A stretch of DNA of 14,753 bases, taken from an uncultured Lachnospiraceae bacterium. Its GTDB lineage: Bacteria > Bacillota > Clostridia > Lachnospirales > Lachnospiraceae. Positions 1-7,013 of this stretch are shown here, one piece after another. Every line of letters starts with the position of its first letter. Position 1 is the stretch's first letter. The translations under genes were made by a program, and so were the position numbers. The stretch spans positions 1 to 14,753 of the forward strand of contig CADCOU010000336.1 in NCBI GenBank assembly GCA_902803155.1, in the 5' to 3' direction. The notes beneath the pieces were generated by a model that worked only from the letters and a program-made list of their open reading frames with translations, did no database searches and was not told the origin of the DNA.

Positions 1-813
1 GATCTCCTGCTCCGTCCCGTCTGACAGTGTTACCGTGCCGGTATATGGCGCCGGTTCCATGAATTCAAACATATAGGAAGCCTGGTACCCTGTGGTTCCG
101 GCCTCATCGGCAGGAATGATCGTCGGCAGGCTGTAGAGATACTCCCCGTCCATCGTGACATAATTCGCCAGATAGGGAAGCTCCGACCGTTCTGTCATGT
201 TGGTTTTTTCATTGCCGGTGTATACGGCCCATACGAACCGAACTTCTTCTTTCTCCTCTTCCGAATACGGGTCCAGTTCCAGATTGACCGGAAGAATGAT
301 TTTCTCCGTATACTCTTCCAGGATCTCCGGATCAGCCTGTCCGGCTTTCTTCTGATGCCCGATAACGACCTGCACCGCTTCTTCCGCGGAGATCCCCTCT
401 TCCGTCTCTGTATCCGGGAGAACCGTTTCCACGCTGCTGTTGACACCCAATACTTTTCCGGAGGGGTCTGTCACCACCTTAACCGCGCCGCCTGAAACCG
501 TTACATTGTCATACATCTGCCGGAACACATAGTAGCTGTTGCCGGCAGTATCCGTAACCGTCCGCCACGGTTCGAACCGGATCCGCTCATCTCCCCCGAG
601 CTCTCCGGTCACCCCGGCCACGACCGCAGCCGCGTCTTCCATGCTTCGCACCGTTATGTCTGCATAGGCGTCTTCCTCATAGAATGCACTGACCGGTGCC
701 TCAGTTTCTGTCATCGCTGTCTCTTCAGAAAGAGACAACGACTGTGCCTGCACTCCCGCCGCACTGCCTGCGATCAGGCCAGCCGCCAGGAGCATTGCTA
801 ATAGTCTTTTCAT
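1..813 (-). CDS. Secreted FTP/PepSY-domain protein, N-terminal part (C-terminus outside the window)
   Basis: This is an open frame of 271 codons that runs off the left edge with no stop, so only the N-terminus is visible. Residues 1-23 form a classical signal peptide: MKR, then a hydrophobic stretch, then a VQA/QS cleavage site. Residues about 75-130 resemble the fungalysin/thermolysin propeptide (FTP) pattern, with a YYVFRQMYDNVTVSGG segment followed by a V-DPSGKVLGV strand. Residues about 140-230 look like a PepSY-type domain (ISAEEAVQVVIG, then VRFVWAVYTGN and a MDGEYLYS strand). In known families this pair precedes an M4 metallopeptidase catalytic domain, but no HExxH is visible here, so protease activity is not shown. 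The ATG at 813 was chosen because GGAGG lies 8 nt upstream; an in-frame ATG at 819 is only 2 nt from that site. The product is probably exported. Confidence 0.82.
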   Translation of the reverse strand, partial: MKRLLAMLLAAGLIAGSAAGVQAQSLSLSEETAMTETEAPVSAFYEEDAYADITVRSMEDAAAVVAGVTGELGGDERIRFEPWRTVTDTAGNSYYVFRQMYDNVTVSGGAVKVVTDPSGKVLGVNSSVETVLPDTETEEGISAEEAVQVVIGHQKKAGQADPEILEEYTEKIILPVNLELDPYSEEEKEEVRFVWAVYTGNEKTNMTERSELPYLANYVTMDGEYLYSLPTIIPADEAGTTGYQASYMFEFMEPAPYTGTVTLSDGTEQEI

Positions 814-939
814 ATGCATTGCCTCCATAAATTCATATTTGTATTGCAGAATTACTGCATTTTTCTTTATACCCACAAATGTAGCAGGCAGTATGTCACA
901 GGAATCGCACACCGGAAATGCGCGGTCCCGTCACAGAAA

Positions 940-970
940 ACCGGACAGTATCATAGCGACACTGTCCGGT
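940..970 (-). terminator. Intrinsic terminator of the asparaginase-fucosidase-fRMsr unit
   Basis: A perfect 10-bp inverted repeat (ACCGGACAGT / ACTGTCCGGT) encloses an 11-nt loop. Read on the minus strand, the stem ends in GGTTTTCTG, giving a short T-run. No T-run follows on the plus strand. It lies about 95 bp past the fRMsr stop. A weaker 5-bp hairpin (1038-1056, followed by ATTTTG on the minus strand) lies closer to the stop and could contribute. The rest of 814-1065 holds a short TGCAG-AATTA-CTGCA dyad at 845-859 and no convincing gene. Confidence 0.68.
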
Positions 971-1065
971 CATAACTGCATATTTATTATATTACTTCAA
1001 TCAGGAAAAACTGCTCATCATAGCCGCACGACAAAATCTCCGGCTGTATTACGGAGTTTCTGCGC

Positions 1066-1887
1066 CTACTCCCATTTCACGTTCTCCTCAATGATCCGCA
1101 CGACATCCTCCAGAAGCTTCCGGTCTGTCCCGGAAAAACGGTCATACAGCGGACTGTCCATGTCAAGGACGCCTGCAACTGCTCCGTCTCTGTGGACCGG
1201 GATCACGATCTCCGAATTCGATGCGCTGTCGCATGCAATGTGTCCCGGGAACCGGTGCACATCCGGAACGACAACCGTCTCATCACGCAGAGCGGCAGTT
1301 CCGCACACACCTCTGCCGACCTCGATATGGATGCAGGCAGGCTTTCCCTGGAACGGGCCGACCACAAGCCGCCCCTCCCGCATCAGATAGAAGCCGGCCC
1401 AGTTCAGTTCCGGCATCGTATTCATGAGCAGTGCAGAGATGTTGCTGAGCGCCGACGCATAGAACGGCTCCTCGTCAAGGAAGCCCCGAACCTGCAAAAG
1501 CAGCGTTTCTGTATCTGCGGCGCTTTCTTTATCGTCCGAATCACTCATCTGTTTCACGTTGTTTTCCTCCTGCCGGTTCTTAATCTCTTCCGGATGATTT
1601 TCGCTCCTTAGCCTCTCCTCCAGTTCACCGTATTCCTCAAGCATATTGCTGATCCCGTCCTCGGAAAGGACGCCGCGTTTCAGATCCTGCGGCAGCAAAC
1701 CCGCCTCATCCGCCTCAAAATCATCAAGCCAGGTCCTGCTGCTGTAATAAGTTTCCAGCTGACGTATATCCTCCCTCACCGGCTCGTATTCGTCCAGCGT
1801 GTCTTTCATTTTTGTGATGGATTCAAGAGCCCGGTCCAGGCGTGTTTCCATCTCTTTGATCCGTGCTATTGTCTTTTCATCATCCAT
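1066..1887 (-). CDS. msrC: DUF4298 - free methionine-(R)-sulfoxide reductase (GAF) fusion
   Basis: The protein is 273 aa. Residues 1-95 are an acidic helical DUF4298 domain, with a YYSSRTWLDDFEADE segment followed by LPQDLKRGVLSEDGI. Residues about 125-273 are an fRMsr-type GAF domain, with NWAGFYL, VGPFQGKPAC, GRGVCGTAA, VPDVHRFPGHIACD and LDMDSP. Cys185, Cys195 and Cys219 have the same 10- and 24-residue spacing as the Cys84/94/118 set of the E. coli enzyme, so the catalytic and resolving cysteines appear intact. fRMsr enzymes reduce free Met-(R)-sulfoxide in the cytoplasm using thioredoxin. The start at 1887 has AGGAGA 8 nt upstream. The gene begins 48 bp after the fucosidase stop and is probably co-transcribed. 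The oddity is that DUF4298 and fRMsr are usually separate small proteins, and a strong internal start lies at the domain junction (see 1555-1571). The symbol applies to the C-terminal domain only. Confidence 0.88.
   Translation of the reverse strand: MDDEKTIARIKEMETRLDRALESITKMKDTLDEYEPVREDIRQLETYYSSRTWLDDFEADEAGLLPQDLKRGVLSEDGISNMLEEYGELEERLRSENHPEEIKNRQEENNVKQMSDSDDKESAADTETLLLQVRGFLDEEPFYASALSNISALLMNTMPELNWAGFYLMREGRLVVGPFQGKPACIHIEVGRGVCGTAALRDETVVVPDVHRFPGHIACDSASNSEIVIPVHRDGAVAGVLDMDSPLYDRFSGTDRKLLEDVVRIIEENVKWE
1555..1571 (-). promoter_or_regulatory. Internal ribosome site and in-frame GTG start for a free fRMsr domain
   Basis: On the minus strand AGGAGG (1571-1566) is followed by an 8-nt spacer and an in-frame GTG at 1557-1555, codon 111 of the fusion. 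This falls between DUF4298 and the fRMsr domain. Initiation here would give a 163-residue protein, about the size of stand-alone fRMsr. It could be a remnant of two separate genes or a working internal start; the sequence cannot decide between them. Confidence 0.5.
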
Positions 1888-1935
1888 CTGAGCGTTCTCC
1901 TGTCCGGCAGTCTCCTGCTGCCTCTGTGCAGTGCG

Positions 1936-3399
1936 TCAGACAACAATCCGCAGCGCATTGGCGCAGAACGCGGGAAGTTTCTCCGGCAGGGACACGAGCA
2001 GTACGCCGAGTTCCTTCCGGAACGGCACCGGGCCGAAGCCCAGCAGCTCCACGGACCGGATCTCCTGTTCCCCGAAACTCCGAAGCGCCATGATCTCTCC
2101 TCCGGACGCTCCCATCAGGAATGCGTACACTGCTCCGTCCTTCTGTACGAAGCGTACATCGTCCCGGGTCCAGTCGGTCTTTTCCTCGCGGAAGCCTTCA
2201 ATGCGGACCCGCGTTTCCCCTTCTCCGAAAACACGCCACGGACGGGTTCTGTACACCGCCTCCGAGCAGACCCCGAACCATTCGCCAAGCTTCGAGAGGA
2301 TATACTCCGCTTCCTCGTCGATGGTCCCGTCCGGACGCTGGAGGATATTCAGAAGCATGACGCCGTTCTTGGAAATGATGTCCACCAGCATCTCGATGAT
2401 CTGCTCCGGATGCTTATACGGACTGTGGACATCGTAGAACCAGTTGCCGATGCAGGTATCGGTGTGCCAGGGTTCAGACATGACTCCGGGCAGCTGGCTC
2501 TTCTCGATATCCAGCACACCTACGCTGTAGATCTCCGGCCTGCGGTCCTTCTGCAGATAGACCGCCCTGTTCTCACCATATTGATCAATCGATGTATTGT
2601 ACAGTCTGGCTACAGCCTTCAGTCCCGATTCATAATCAGCCGGATCCGGCATTTCCGTCTGTTCTCCCATCCAGTGTCCGCCGAACGGCAGCGCGCCGTC
2701 TGTATACAGAAGTTCCGGCTGAAAGCGGTCGATCATCTCGAAGATGCACTTCAGCCAGTATTCCCGATATGCCTTATTGGAAGTATACCAGGGCATGTAA
2801 TCCTCCGGATCTTCCGTTCCATGCTCCCGGTTTGCATGATAGAAGTCCTGCCACTCCGGATCATTTCCGTCATAGGGCACGCCGGCATACGGGCCGTACT
2901 TATCACATCCCTTATTGACCCGCCACCACGAAAAGGACGCGCCGAGATGTTCGCTGATTCCGAATGGGAGTCCGTACTTTTTCGCTGCGGCTTTCCACTC
3001 TGCCGCGATATCCCTGTGCGGTCCGACATTCACACTGTTCATGCGGTTCATGGCGGAATCATAATTGAAGAAATGGTCGTGGTGCGTACCCATGGTCATG
3101 AAATACCTTGCGCCGGCCTGCCAGTACTTCTCCATCAGGGCGTCCGGGTCAAAGTGTTCCGCTTTCCACAGCGTGCAGATATCCTTGTAGCCGAACTTCG
3201 ACGGGTGTCCGAAATGGCGCAGGTGATACTCATACTGCGGCGTCCCCTCGATGTACATATTCCGGGCATACCAGTCGCCGAACATGGGAACGCTCTGCGG
3301 TCCCCAGTGACTCCAGATACCGAACTTTGCGTCCCGGAACCACTGCGGCGCGGAATATTCCCGGAGGGATTCAAACGTTGGTTCAAAATGCTTCGTCAT
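1936..3399 (-). CDS. GH29 alpha-L-fucosidase, cytoplasmic
   Basis: The protein is 487 aa with no signal peptide, so it should act on imported fucosides in the cytoplasm. GH29 enzymes release L-fucose with retention of configuration. Family features visible are the N-terminal WFRDAKFGIWSHWGPQSVP segment (residues 20-38), MGTHHDHFFNYDS (103-115) matching the conserved His-His-Asp region, GISEH (147-151), and LLYTDGALPFGG (230-241), where Asp234 is the likely nucleophile. The acid/base residue cannot be placed from sequence alone. The segment after about residue 375 fits the usual C-terminal beta-sandwich. The start at 3399 has GAGG 8 nt upstream. The gene follows the asparaginase stop by 19 bp and precedes the fRMsr fusion by 48 bp, consistent with one transcript. 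Linkage specificity (alpha-1,2/3/4/6) cannot be read from the sequence. Confidence 0.92.
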   Translation of the reverse strand: MTKHFEPTFESLREYSAPQWFRDAKFGIWSHWGPQSVPMFGDWYARNMYIEGTPQYEYHLRHFGHPSKFGYKDICTLWKAEHFDPDALMEKYWQAGARYFMTMGTHHDHFFNYDSAMNRMNSVNVGPHRDIAAEWKAAAKKYGLPFGISEHLGASFSWWRVNKGCDKYGPYAGVPYDGNDPEWQDFYHANREHGTEDPEDYMPWYTSNKAYREYWLKCIFEMIDRFQPELLYTDGALPFGGHWMGEQTEMPDPADYESGLKAVARLYNTSIDQYGENRAVYLQKDRRPEIYSVGVLDIEKSQLPGVMSEPWHTDTCIGNWFYDVHSPYKHPEQIIEMLVDIISKNGVMLLNILQRPDGTIDEEAEYILSKLGEWFGVCSEAVYRTRPWRVFGEGETRVRIEGFREEKTDWTRDDVRFVQKDGAVYAFLMGASGGEIMALRSFGEQEIRSVELLGFGPVPFRKELGVLLVSLPEKLPAFCANALRIVV

Positions 3400-3418
3400 G
3401 CTTCCAGCCTCATATCTT

Positions 3419-4426
3419 TCACTCCGGAATAAACAGCAGGTCGTGATTGATGCTCGTGTAGAACATCTTCCGGAATTCCCTTCGGTCTTTTGTCTGTCCC
3501 AGGATCCACATGGTTTTCGCTATCACGGATTCCAGCGTCATGTCATAGGACTCCGGTATGTTGTAATCATTCTTAACCGCATTTCCCACTTCATAGACGG
3601 ACATGTCGCTCCCTTCATTGGGCACCTGGGTCGCCATGATCACGATCTTACCCGCGGCTGTCCATTTCCGAATCGCTTCCCGGAAGCTCCCGTCCCCGTA
3701 GTCCGGGATCCCTCCGACACCGAATGATTCGATGATCAGGGCGTCATACCGGTCCATCAGGGTATCCAGAACTGTTCCGTCGCTGCCGGGAATCATCCTG
3801 TACAGAAACACCTTCTCCCCGAGCGTGTCGGAGAAGCTGACCGGTTTCGTCTCATATCCCTTGTCATTAATATAAAACAGGATCCGGCTGTCCTGAATGA
3901 CGGCAAGCGGGGGATAGTTGATGCTGGAAAATGCGTTGTAGCTCTTTGTACGCTCTTTCTTCGCGCGGGTTCCCGCTATCACGGAGCCGCCGAAGACGAT
4001 CACCACGTCGTGCGCCCGGTCATCCGATGCAAAGCGGACGCTGTCCAGCAGGTTCGTCCTGGCGTCGGTATCGGAGAGGTCGATCGGCCGCTGCGCCCCT
4101 GTGATTACAATGGGCTTGAGGCTGTGCTGTATCAGATAAGACAACGCAGCCGCCGTGTACGCCATCGTATCGGTTCCGTGGCAGATCACAAACCCGTCGT
4201 AATCCAGATAGGTTTTCCGTATCAGTCCGGTCAGTTCGAGCCACTGTTTCCAGTGCACATTCGTGCTGTCCAGGCAGAATGGCTGTACCACATCGATCCT
4301 GCAGAAGTTCTTAGCCTCCGGAATATATGACAGAAGCTCATTTCCTGACATCTGCGGGGAGAGCCCGTCTTCCGTGTGTCTGGACGCGATGGTTCCGCCG
4401 GTTGCGATCAACAGGATATGTTTCAT
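3419..4426 (-). CDS. L-asparaginase-family amidohydrolase (AnsA type)
   Basis: The protein is 335 aa with no signal peptide, the usual length for cytoplasmic type I asparaginases. The first catalytic motif is ATGGTIAS (residues 8-15), with Thr12 as the likely nucleophile. The second is HGTDTMAYTA (83-92), with Thr85 and Asp86. A family lysine (probably Lys157) lies in GTRAKKERTKSYNAFSS. All key residues are present. The family reaction is hydrolysis of the L-Asn side-chain amide to L-Asp and ammonia. The gene is the first of a minus-strand unit, 19 bp ahead of the fucosidase, and diverges from a sugar importer. That context leaves open hydrolysis of a sugar-asparagine amide such as GlcNAc-Asn, but known glycosylasparaginases belong to the unrelated Ntn fold, so this is inference. 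The start at 4426 has GAGGAA 5 nt upstream. Confidence 0.93.
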   Translation of the reverse strand: MKHILLIATGGTIASRHTEDGLSPQMSGNELLSYIPEAKNFCRIDVVQPFCLDSTNVHWKQWLELTGLIRKTYLDYDGFVICHGTDTMAYTAAALSYLIQHSLKPIVITGAQRPIDLSDTDARTNLLDSVRFASDDRAHDVVIVFGGSVIAGTRAKKERTKSYNAFSSINYPPLAVIQDSRILFYINDKGYETKPVSFSDTLGEKVFLYRMIPGSDGTVLDTLMDRYDALIIESFGVGGIPDYGDGSFREAIRKWTAAGKIVIMATQVPNEGSDMSVYEVGNAVKNDYNIPESYDMTLESVIAKTMWILGQTKDRREFRKMFYTSINHDLLFIPE

Positions 4427-4470
4427 TCCGCTTCCTCTTTTTCTTTCTGTTCTGTATCTCTATACGGGTG

Positions 4471-4497
4471 TGACCTCGGCAGGAGGTCATTCCTGCC
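4471..4497. promoter_or_regulatory. Overlapping dyads in the divergent control region (candidate operator or leader switch)
   Basis: Two perfect 7-bp inverted repeats overlap. TGACCTC (4471-4477) pairs with GAGGTCA (4483-4489) across 5 nt. GGCAGGA (4478-4484) pairs with TCCTGCC (4491-4497) across 6 nt. The pairings share bases and cannot form together. They lie 45-70 bp upstream of the asparaginase start. No T-run follows on either strand, so this is not a simple terminator. Confidence 0.4.
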
Positions 4498-4542
4498 CGC
4501 TTCCAGAGTATCATGAAACCTGTCCGATTGCCATGCTGATTG

Positions 4543-4571
4543 AATATGGATATTTTTAATATAATTGTTAA
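4543..4571 (-). promoter_or_regulatory. Weak candidate promoter for the asparaginase-fucosidase unit
   Basis: On the minus strand TTAACA (4571-4566) and CATATT (4548-4543) are separated by 17 bp in an AT-rich stretch. Each box departs from consensus (the -10 matches 4 of 6). The position, about 120-145 bp upstream of the asparaginase, fits, but other AT-rich placements are possible. Confidence 0.3.
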
Positions 4572-4580
4572 ATATATGTC

Positions 4581-4609
4581 TTGCGGGCTTGTGAGAATTG
4601 CACTAAAAT
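4581..4609 (+). promoter_or_regulatory. Sigma-A-type promoter of the sugar ABC operon
   Basis: TTGCGG (4581-4586), a 17-bp spacer and TAAAAT (4604-4609) precede the binding-protein start by about 62 bp, implying a leader of roughly 55 nt. The spacer contains a GTG-N7-CAC motif (4591-4603 region) that could be a partial operator. No cre-type CcpA site was found. Confidence 0.55.
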
Positions 4610-4671
4610 CGGGATAGCAGTGTATGTTGCGGATGGTCCGCATTTTCAATATGTCAGAAGGGAGAAAAACT

Positions 4672-5922
4672 ATGAGAAAAGGTCTGATACTGGCACTGGT
4701 TTCCTGTGCCGCCATGACGATGGCTGTGTCCTCGCCCGCATTTGCGGAAGATGTGACGCTGAACGCCCTGTTTATGAAGCAGGCCGGCTACAGTGAGGAG
4801 GACGTCACCGCGATGACGCAGGCATTCACTGAGAGCACCGGCATACAGGTGAATCCGACATTCGTTGCGTATGAAGAGCTCGCACCCAAGATCCTCACCT
4901 CCGCAGCCAGCGGCGGCTACGACGTGATCCTCGGTGACTGTATCTGGCCTGCTCAGTTTGCGAAGGCAGGACTCGTGCTGGATGTTACGGACCGTGTGGA
5001 AGCACTGGATCTGGACGACATCTATCAGGGCGCACTGGACGCCACCCGCTATGAAGGTAAGTACTACGGCATGCCGTGGCTGAATGATGTGAAATACATG
5101 TTCGTCAACACGAAGCTTCTTGCGGATGCCGGCATCGAAGAAGTTCCCACTACCTGGGACGAGCTGATCGAAGACGCGAAAGCCGTGAAGGATCAGGGAA
5201 TCTGCGAGTATCCGATCGCAGCCTGCTATGCACAGGCAGAATGCCTGATCTGCGATTACACCTGCATCGCAGGTGCTTTCGGCGGTGCATTTGTAGATGA
5301 GAATAATGAGCCGACCCTGAACAGCGAAGAGAATGTTGCTGCTCTTGATTTCATGGCTTCCACCCTGACGGACGGCCTGTGCAACCCGAAGAGCCTTGAG
5401 ATGATCGAAGATGACGTTCTGTCCACCTTCGCGGCAGGAAACGCAGTTTTCGCAATCAACTGGACTTATCAGTTCGCATCCATGAATGACGAGAGTCAGT
5501 CTTCTGTCGCAGGCCAGGGCGTGATCACTCCGATCCCGGGAACCGACAAGGCTGAGAGTGCAACGGTCAACGGCGGTATGCCGCTGATGATCACAGCAGG
5601 ATGCCAGCATCCGGATGAGGCTTGGGATTACATGCAGTTCCTCGCTTCCAAGGAGATGCAGGCAGAATACTGCGCAAACGCACTTCCGATCTGGAAGAGC
5701 CTGTACACCGACGAAGGCGTCATCGAAAAGGCCGGCGCAGAAGTCGTCGCAGCATCCCAGATCCAGTTTGATTACATCGTGAACCGTCCGATGGTTCCGT
5801 ACTACAACGAGCTTTCCACCTCCATGCAGAGCGAGATCCAGAGAGTCCTTCTGGGTGAGCTGAGCGCACAGGAAGCTCTGGACGGCCTGCAGGAAACCGC
5901 TCTGTCTCTTGCGGAGGGTTGA
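4672..5922 (+). CDS. Sugar ABC transporter, extracellular solute-binding protein
   Basis: The protein is 416 aa and fits family 1 (MalE-like) binding proteins: an N-terminal segment with FTESTGIQVNPTFVAYEELAPK, then GGYDVILGD (residues 81-89) and TWDELIEDAKAVKD (161-174), and a C-terminal LLGELSAQEALDGLQE (393-408). It should capture a sugar outside the cell and deliver it to the permeases encoded downstream. The start at 4672 was chosen because GAAGGGAG lies 7 nt upstream; an in-frame ATG at 4624 lacks such a site. Residues 1-25 form a signal peptide ending AFA/ED. The only lipobox-like sequence, LVSC at residues 9-12, leaves a very short hydrophobic core, so lipid anchoring is uncertain. 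The protein has ten cysteines, five of them clustered at 178-198, which is unusual. The ligand cannot be read from sequence; context suggests a fucosylated or amino sugar conjugate. Confidence 0.92.
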   Translation: MRKGLILALVSCAAMTMAVSSPAFAEDVTLNALFMKQAGYSEEDVTAMTQAFTESTGIQVNPTFVAYEELAPKILTSAASGGYDVILGDCIWPAQFAKAGLVLDVTDRVEALDLDDIYQGALDATRYEGKYYGMPWLNDVKYMFVNTKLLADAGIEEVPTTWDELIEDAKAVKDQGICEYPIAACYAQAECLICDYTCIAGAFGGAFVDENNEPTLNSEENVAALDFMASTLTDGLCNPKSLEMIEDDVLSTFAAGNAVFAINWTYQFASMNDESQSSVAGQGVITPIPGTDKAESATVNGGMPLMITAGCQHPDEAWDYMQFLASKEMQAEYCANALPIWKSLYTDEGVIEKAGAEVVAASQIQFDYIVNRPMVPYYNELSTSMQSEIQRVLLGELSAQEALDGLQETALSLAEG

Positions 5923-6000
5923 TCTGTCTGTCAACACAGCCTGGTTTCCGGAGCATATACTGTCCCGGATCAAAACCTGACAAGATATAGATTTTTATTA

Positions 6001-6034
6001 AAAAGGGCTGCCGGTCTGAGCGGCAGCCCTTTTT
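6001..6034 (+). terminator. Intercistronic terminator between binding protein and permeases
   Basis: A 9-bp GC-rich stem (GGGCTGCCG 6005-6013 with CGGCAGCCC 6021-6029, 7-nt loop) is preceded by AAAA and followed by TTTTT. It is a strong intrinsic terminator placed 80 bp after the binding-protein stop. Such elements commonly keep binding-protein mRNA in excess over permease mRNA by partial readthrough. The region 6035-6128 has no clear promoter (only a 5-bp GCCGG/CCGGC hairpin), so readthrough is the simplest way to express the permeases. Confidence 0.85.
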
Positions 6035-6128
6035 CCATCATTGCCGGTATCCCGGCTTATTACGTAACAGAATGCCTTCTCAATTACGACAGATGCTGCA
6101 GTGAAACAGCAACGGAACGGAGAAAAAG

Positions 6129-7010
6129 GTGCGGCTGCGAAAAGAAGAAGAGCGCTATGCGCTTAAACTGATCTCACCATCCATGATCGTGGTATTCGGG
6201 GTTATTATCGTCCCGATCGTCACGACATTTATCTATACCCTTGTAAATATCGACCCGCTCTCTGCCCACAAGGGAGAGTTTGCCGGTCTTTCATTTTATA
6301 TAAAAGCCCTGACTTCCAAAGTGTTCTGGGAAGATCTGGGCCGGACGCTTCATTTTACGATCGCGTCTACTGCCATAGAGACGGTCCTCGGCATGCTGAT
6401 CGCCCTGCTTCTGAACCAGAAGTTCCCGGGAGTGAAGTTCCTCCGCTCTATCATCATCATACCGTGGGCGCTTCCGACAGTGGTCAACGGAAGCCTGTGG
6501 AAGCTGATGCTGAACGGAGAATACGGGGTGATCAACGCCCTCCTGGTCCGTTTTCACCTGATCTCCTCCTACCAGTCCTGGCTGGGCAATCCGAAGACTG
6601 CCATGTGGTGCATCATCCTGGCAGATGCATGGAAAATGACTCCGCTCGCAGTCATCTTCTTCCTGGCCGCCCTGCAGGGAATCGACAATACGATCTATGA
6701 AGCCGCCAAGGTCGACGGTGCCGGAGCGTTCCGCCGTTTCCAGGCGATCACCCTGCCGGCGCTGAAGCCGACGATCATGGTGATCGTCGTCATGAGAACC
6801 GTCGAGAAGTTCAAGGCCTTCGACATCTTCTATCTCATGACGAGAGGCGGTCCTGCGAACAGTACGAAGACGCTGATGTACGATACCTATCTGCAGGCAT
6901 TCACGAATCTGAACTATTCAGAAGCGGCGACCTATGCTTACCTGATCGCACTGGTTGTCGCACTGATGACTCTGATCTATGTGAAGCTGATGAACCGGGA
7001 GGAGGCATAA
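6129..7010 (+). CDS. Sugar ABC transporter permease, MalF/UgpA type
   Basis: The protein is 293 aa with about six hydrophobic segments; the first spans residues about 15-38 and the last about 265-285. The EAA loop that contacts the ATPase is canonical: EAAKVDGAGAF then ITLP, with Glu191, Gly197 and Leu209-Pro210 spaced as in the EAA-X3-G-X9-I-X-LP consensus. It forms half of the membrane channel for the binding protein at 4672-5922. The start is GTG at 6129, with GGAG 6 nt upstream; no ATG with a ribosome site is available. The gene is 3 bp from the second permease. No ABC ATPase is encoded in the window, so a shared MsmX-like ATPase from elsewhere is likely. Confidence 0.93.
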   Translation: MRLRKEEERYALKLISPSMIVVFGVIIVPIVTTFIYTLVNIDPLSAHKGEFAGLSFYIKALTSKVFWEDLGRTLHFTIASTAIETVLGMLIALLLNQKFPGVKFLRSIIIIPWALPTVVNGSLWKLMLNGEYGVINALLVRFHLISSYQSWLGNPKTAMWCIILADAWKMTPLAVIFFLAALQGIDNTIYEAAKVDGAGAFRRFQAITLPALKPTIMVIVVMRTVEKFKAFDIFYLMTRGGPANSTKTLMYDTYLQAFTNLNYSEAATYAYLIALVVALMTLIYVKLMNREEA

Positions 7011-7013
7011 CCT

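Noticed and set aside
839..1390. Plus-strand frame of 183 codons overlapping the fRMsr gene
   Set aside because: It runs through the terminator hairpin and into the fRMsr gene, is of low complexity, and shows no domain.
3396..3413. Five-codon frame (MRLEA) between asparaginase and fucosidase whose stop overlaps the fucosidase ATG
   Set aside because: It has a GGAG 8 nt upstream and could couple translation, but its bases also form the fucosidase ribosome site, so chance is the simpler reading.
2410..3432. Open frame of 340 codons antisense to the fucosidase
   Set aside because: It has no ribosome site or domain, and the fucosidase on the other strand carries clear family motifs.
4540..4565. 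TTGAAT and perfect TATAAT on the plus strand as the importer promoter
   Set aside because: The spacer is only 14 bp; the TTGCGG-17-TAAAAT pair downstream is better spaced.
4654..5973. Open frame of 439 codons antisense to the sugar-binding protein
   Set aside because: It lies wholly over a well-supported gene, lacks a recognisable domain, and its composition is that of a codon-bias shadow.
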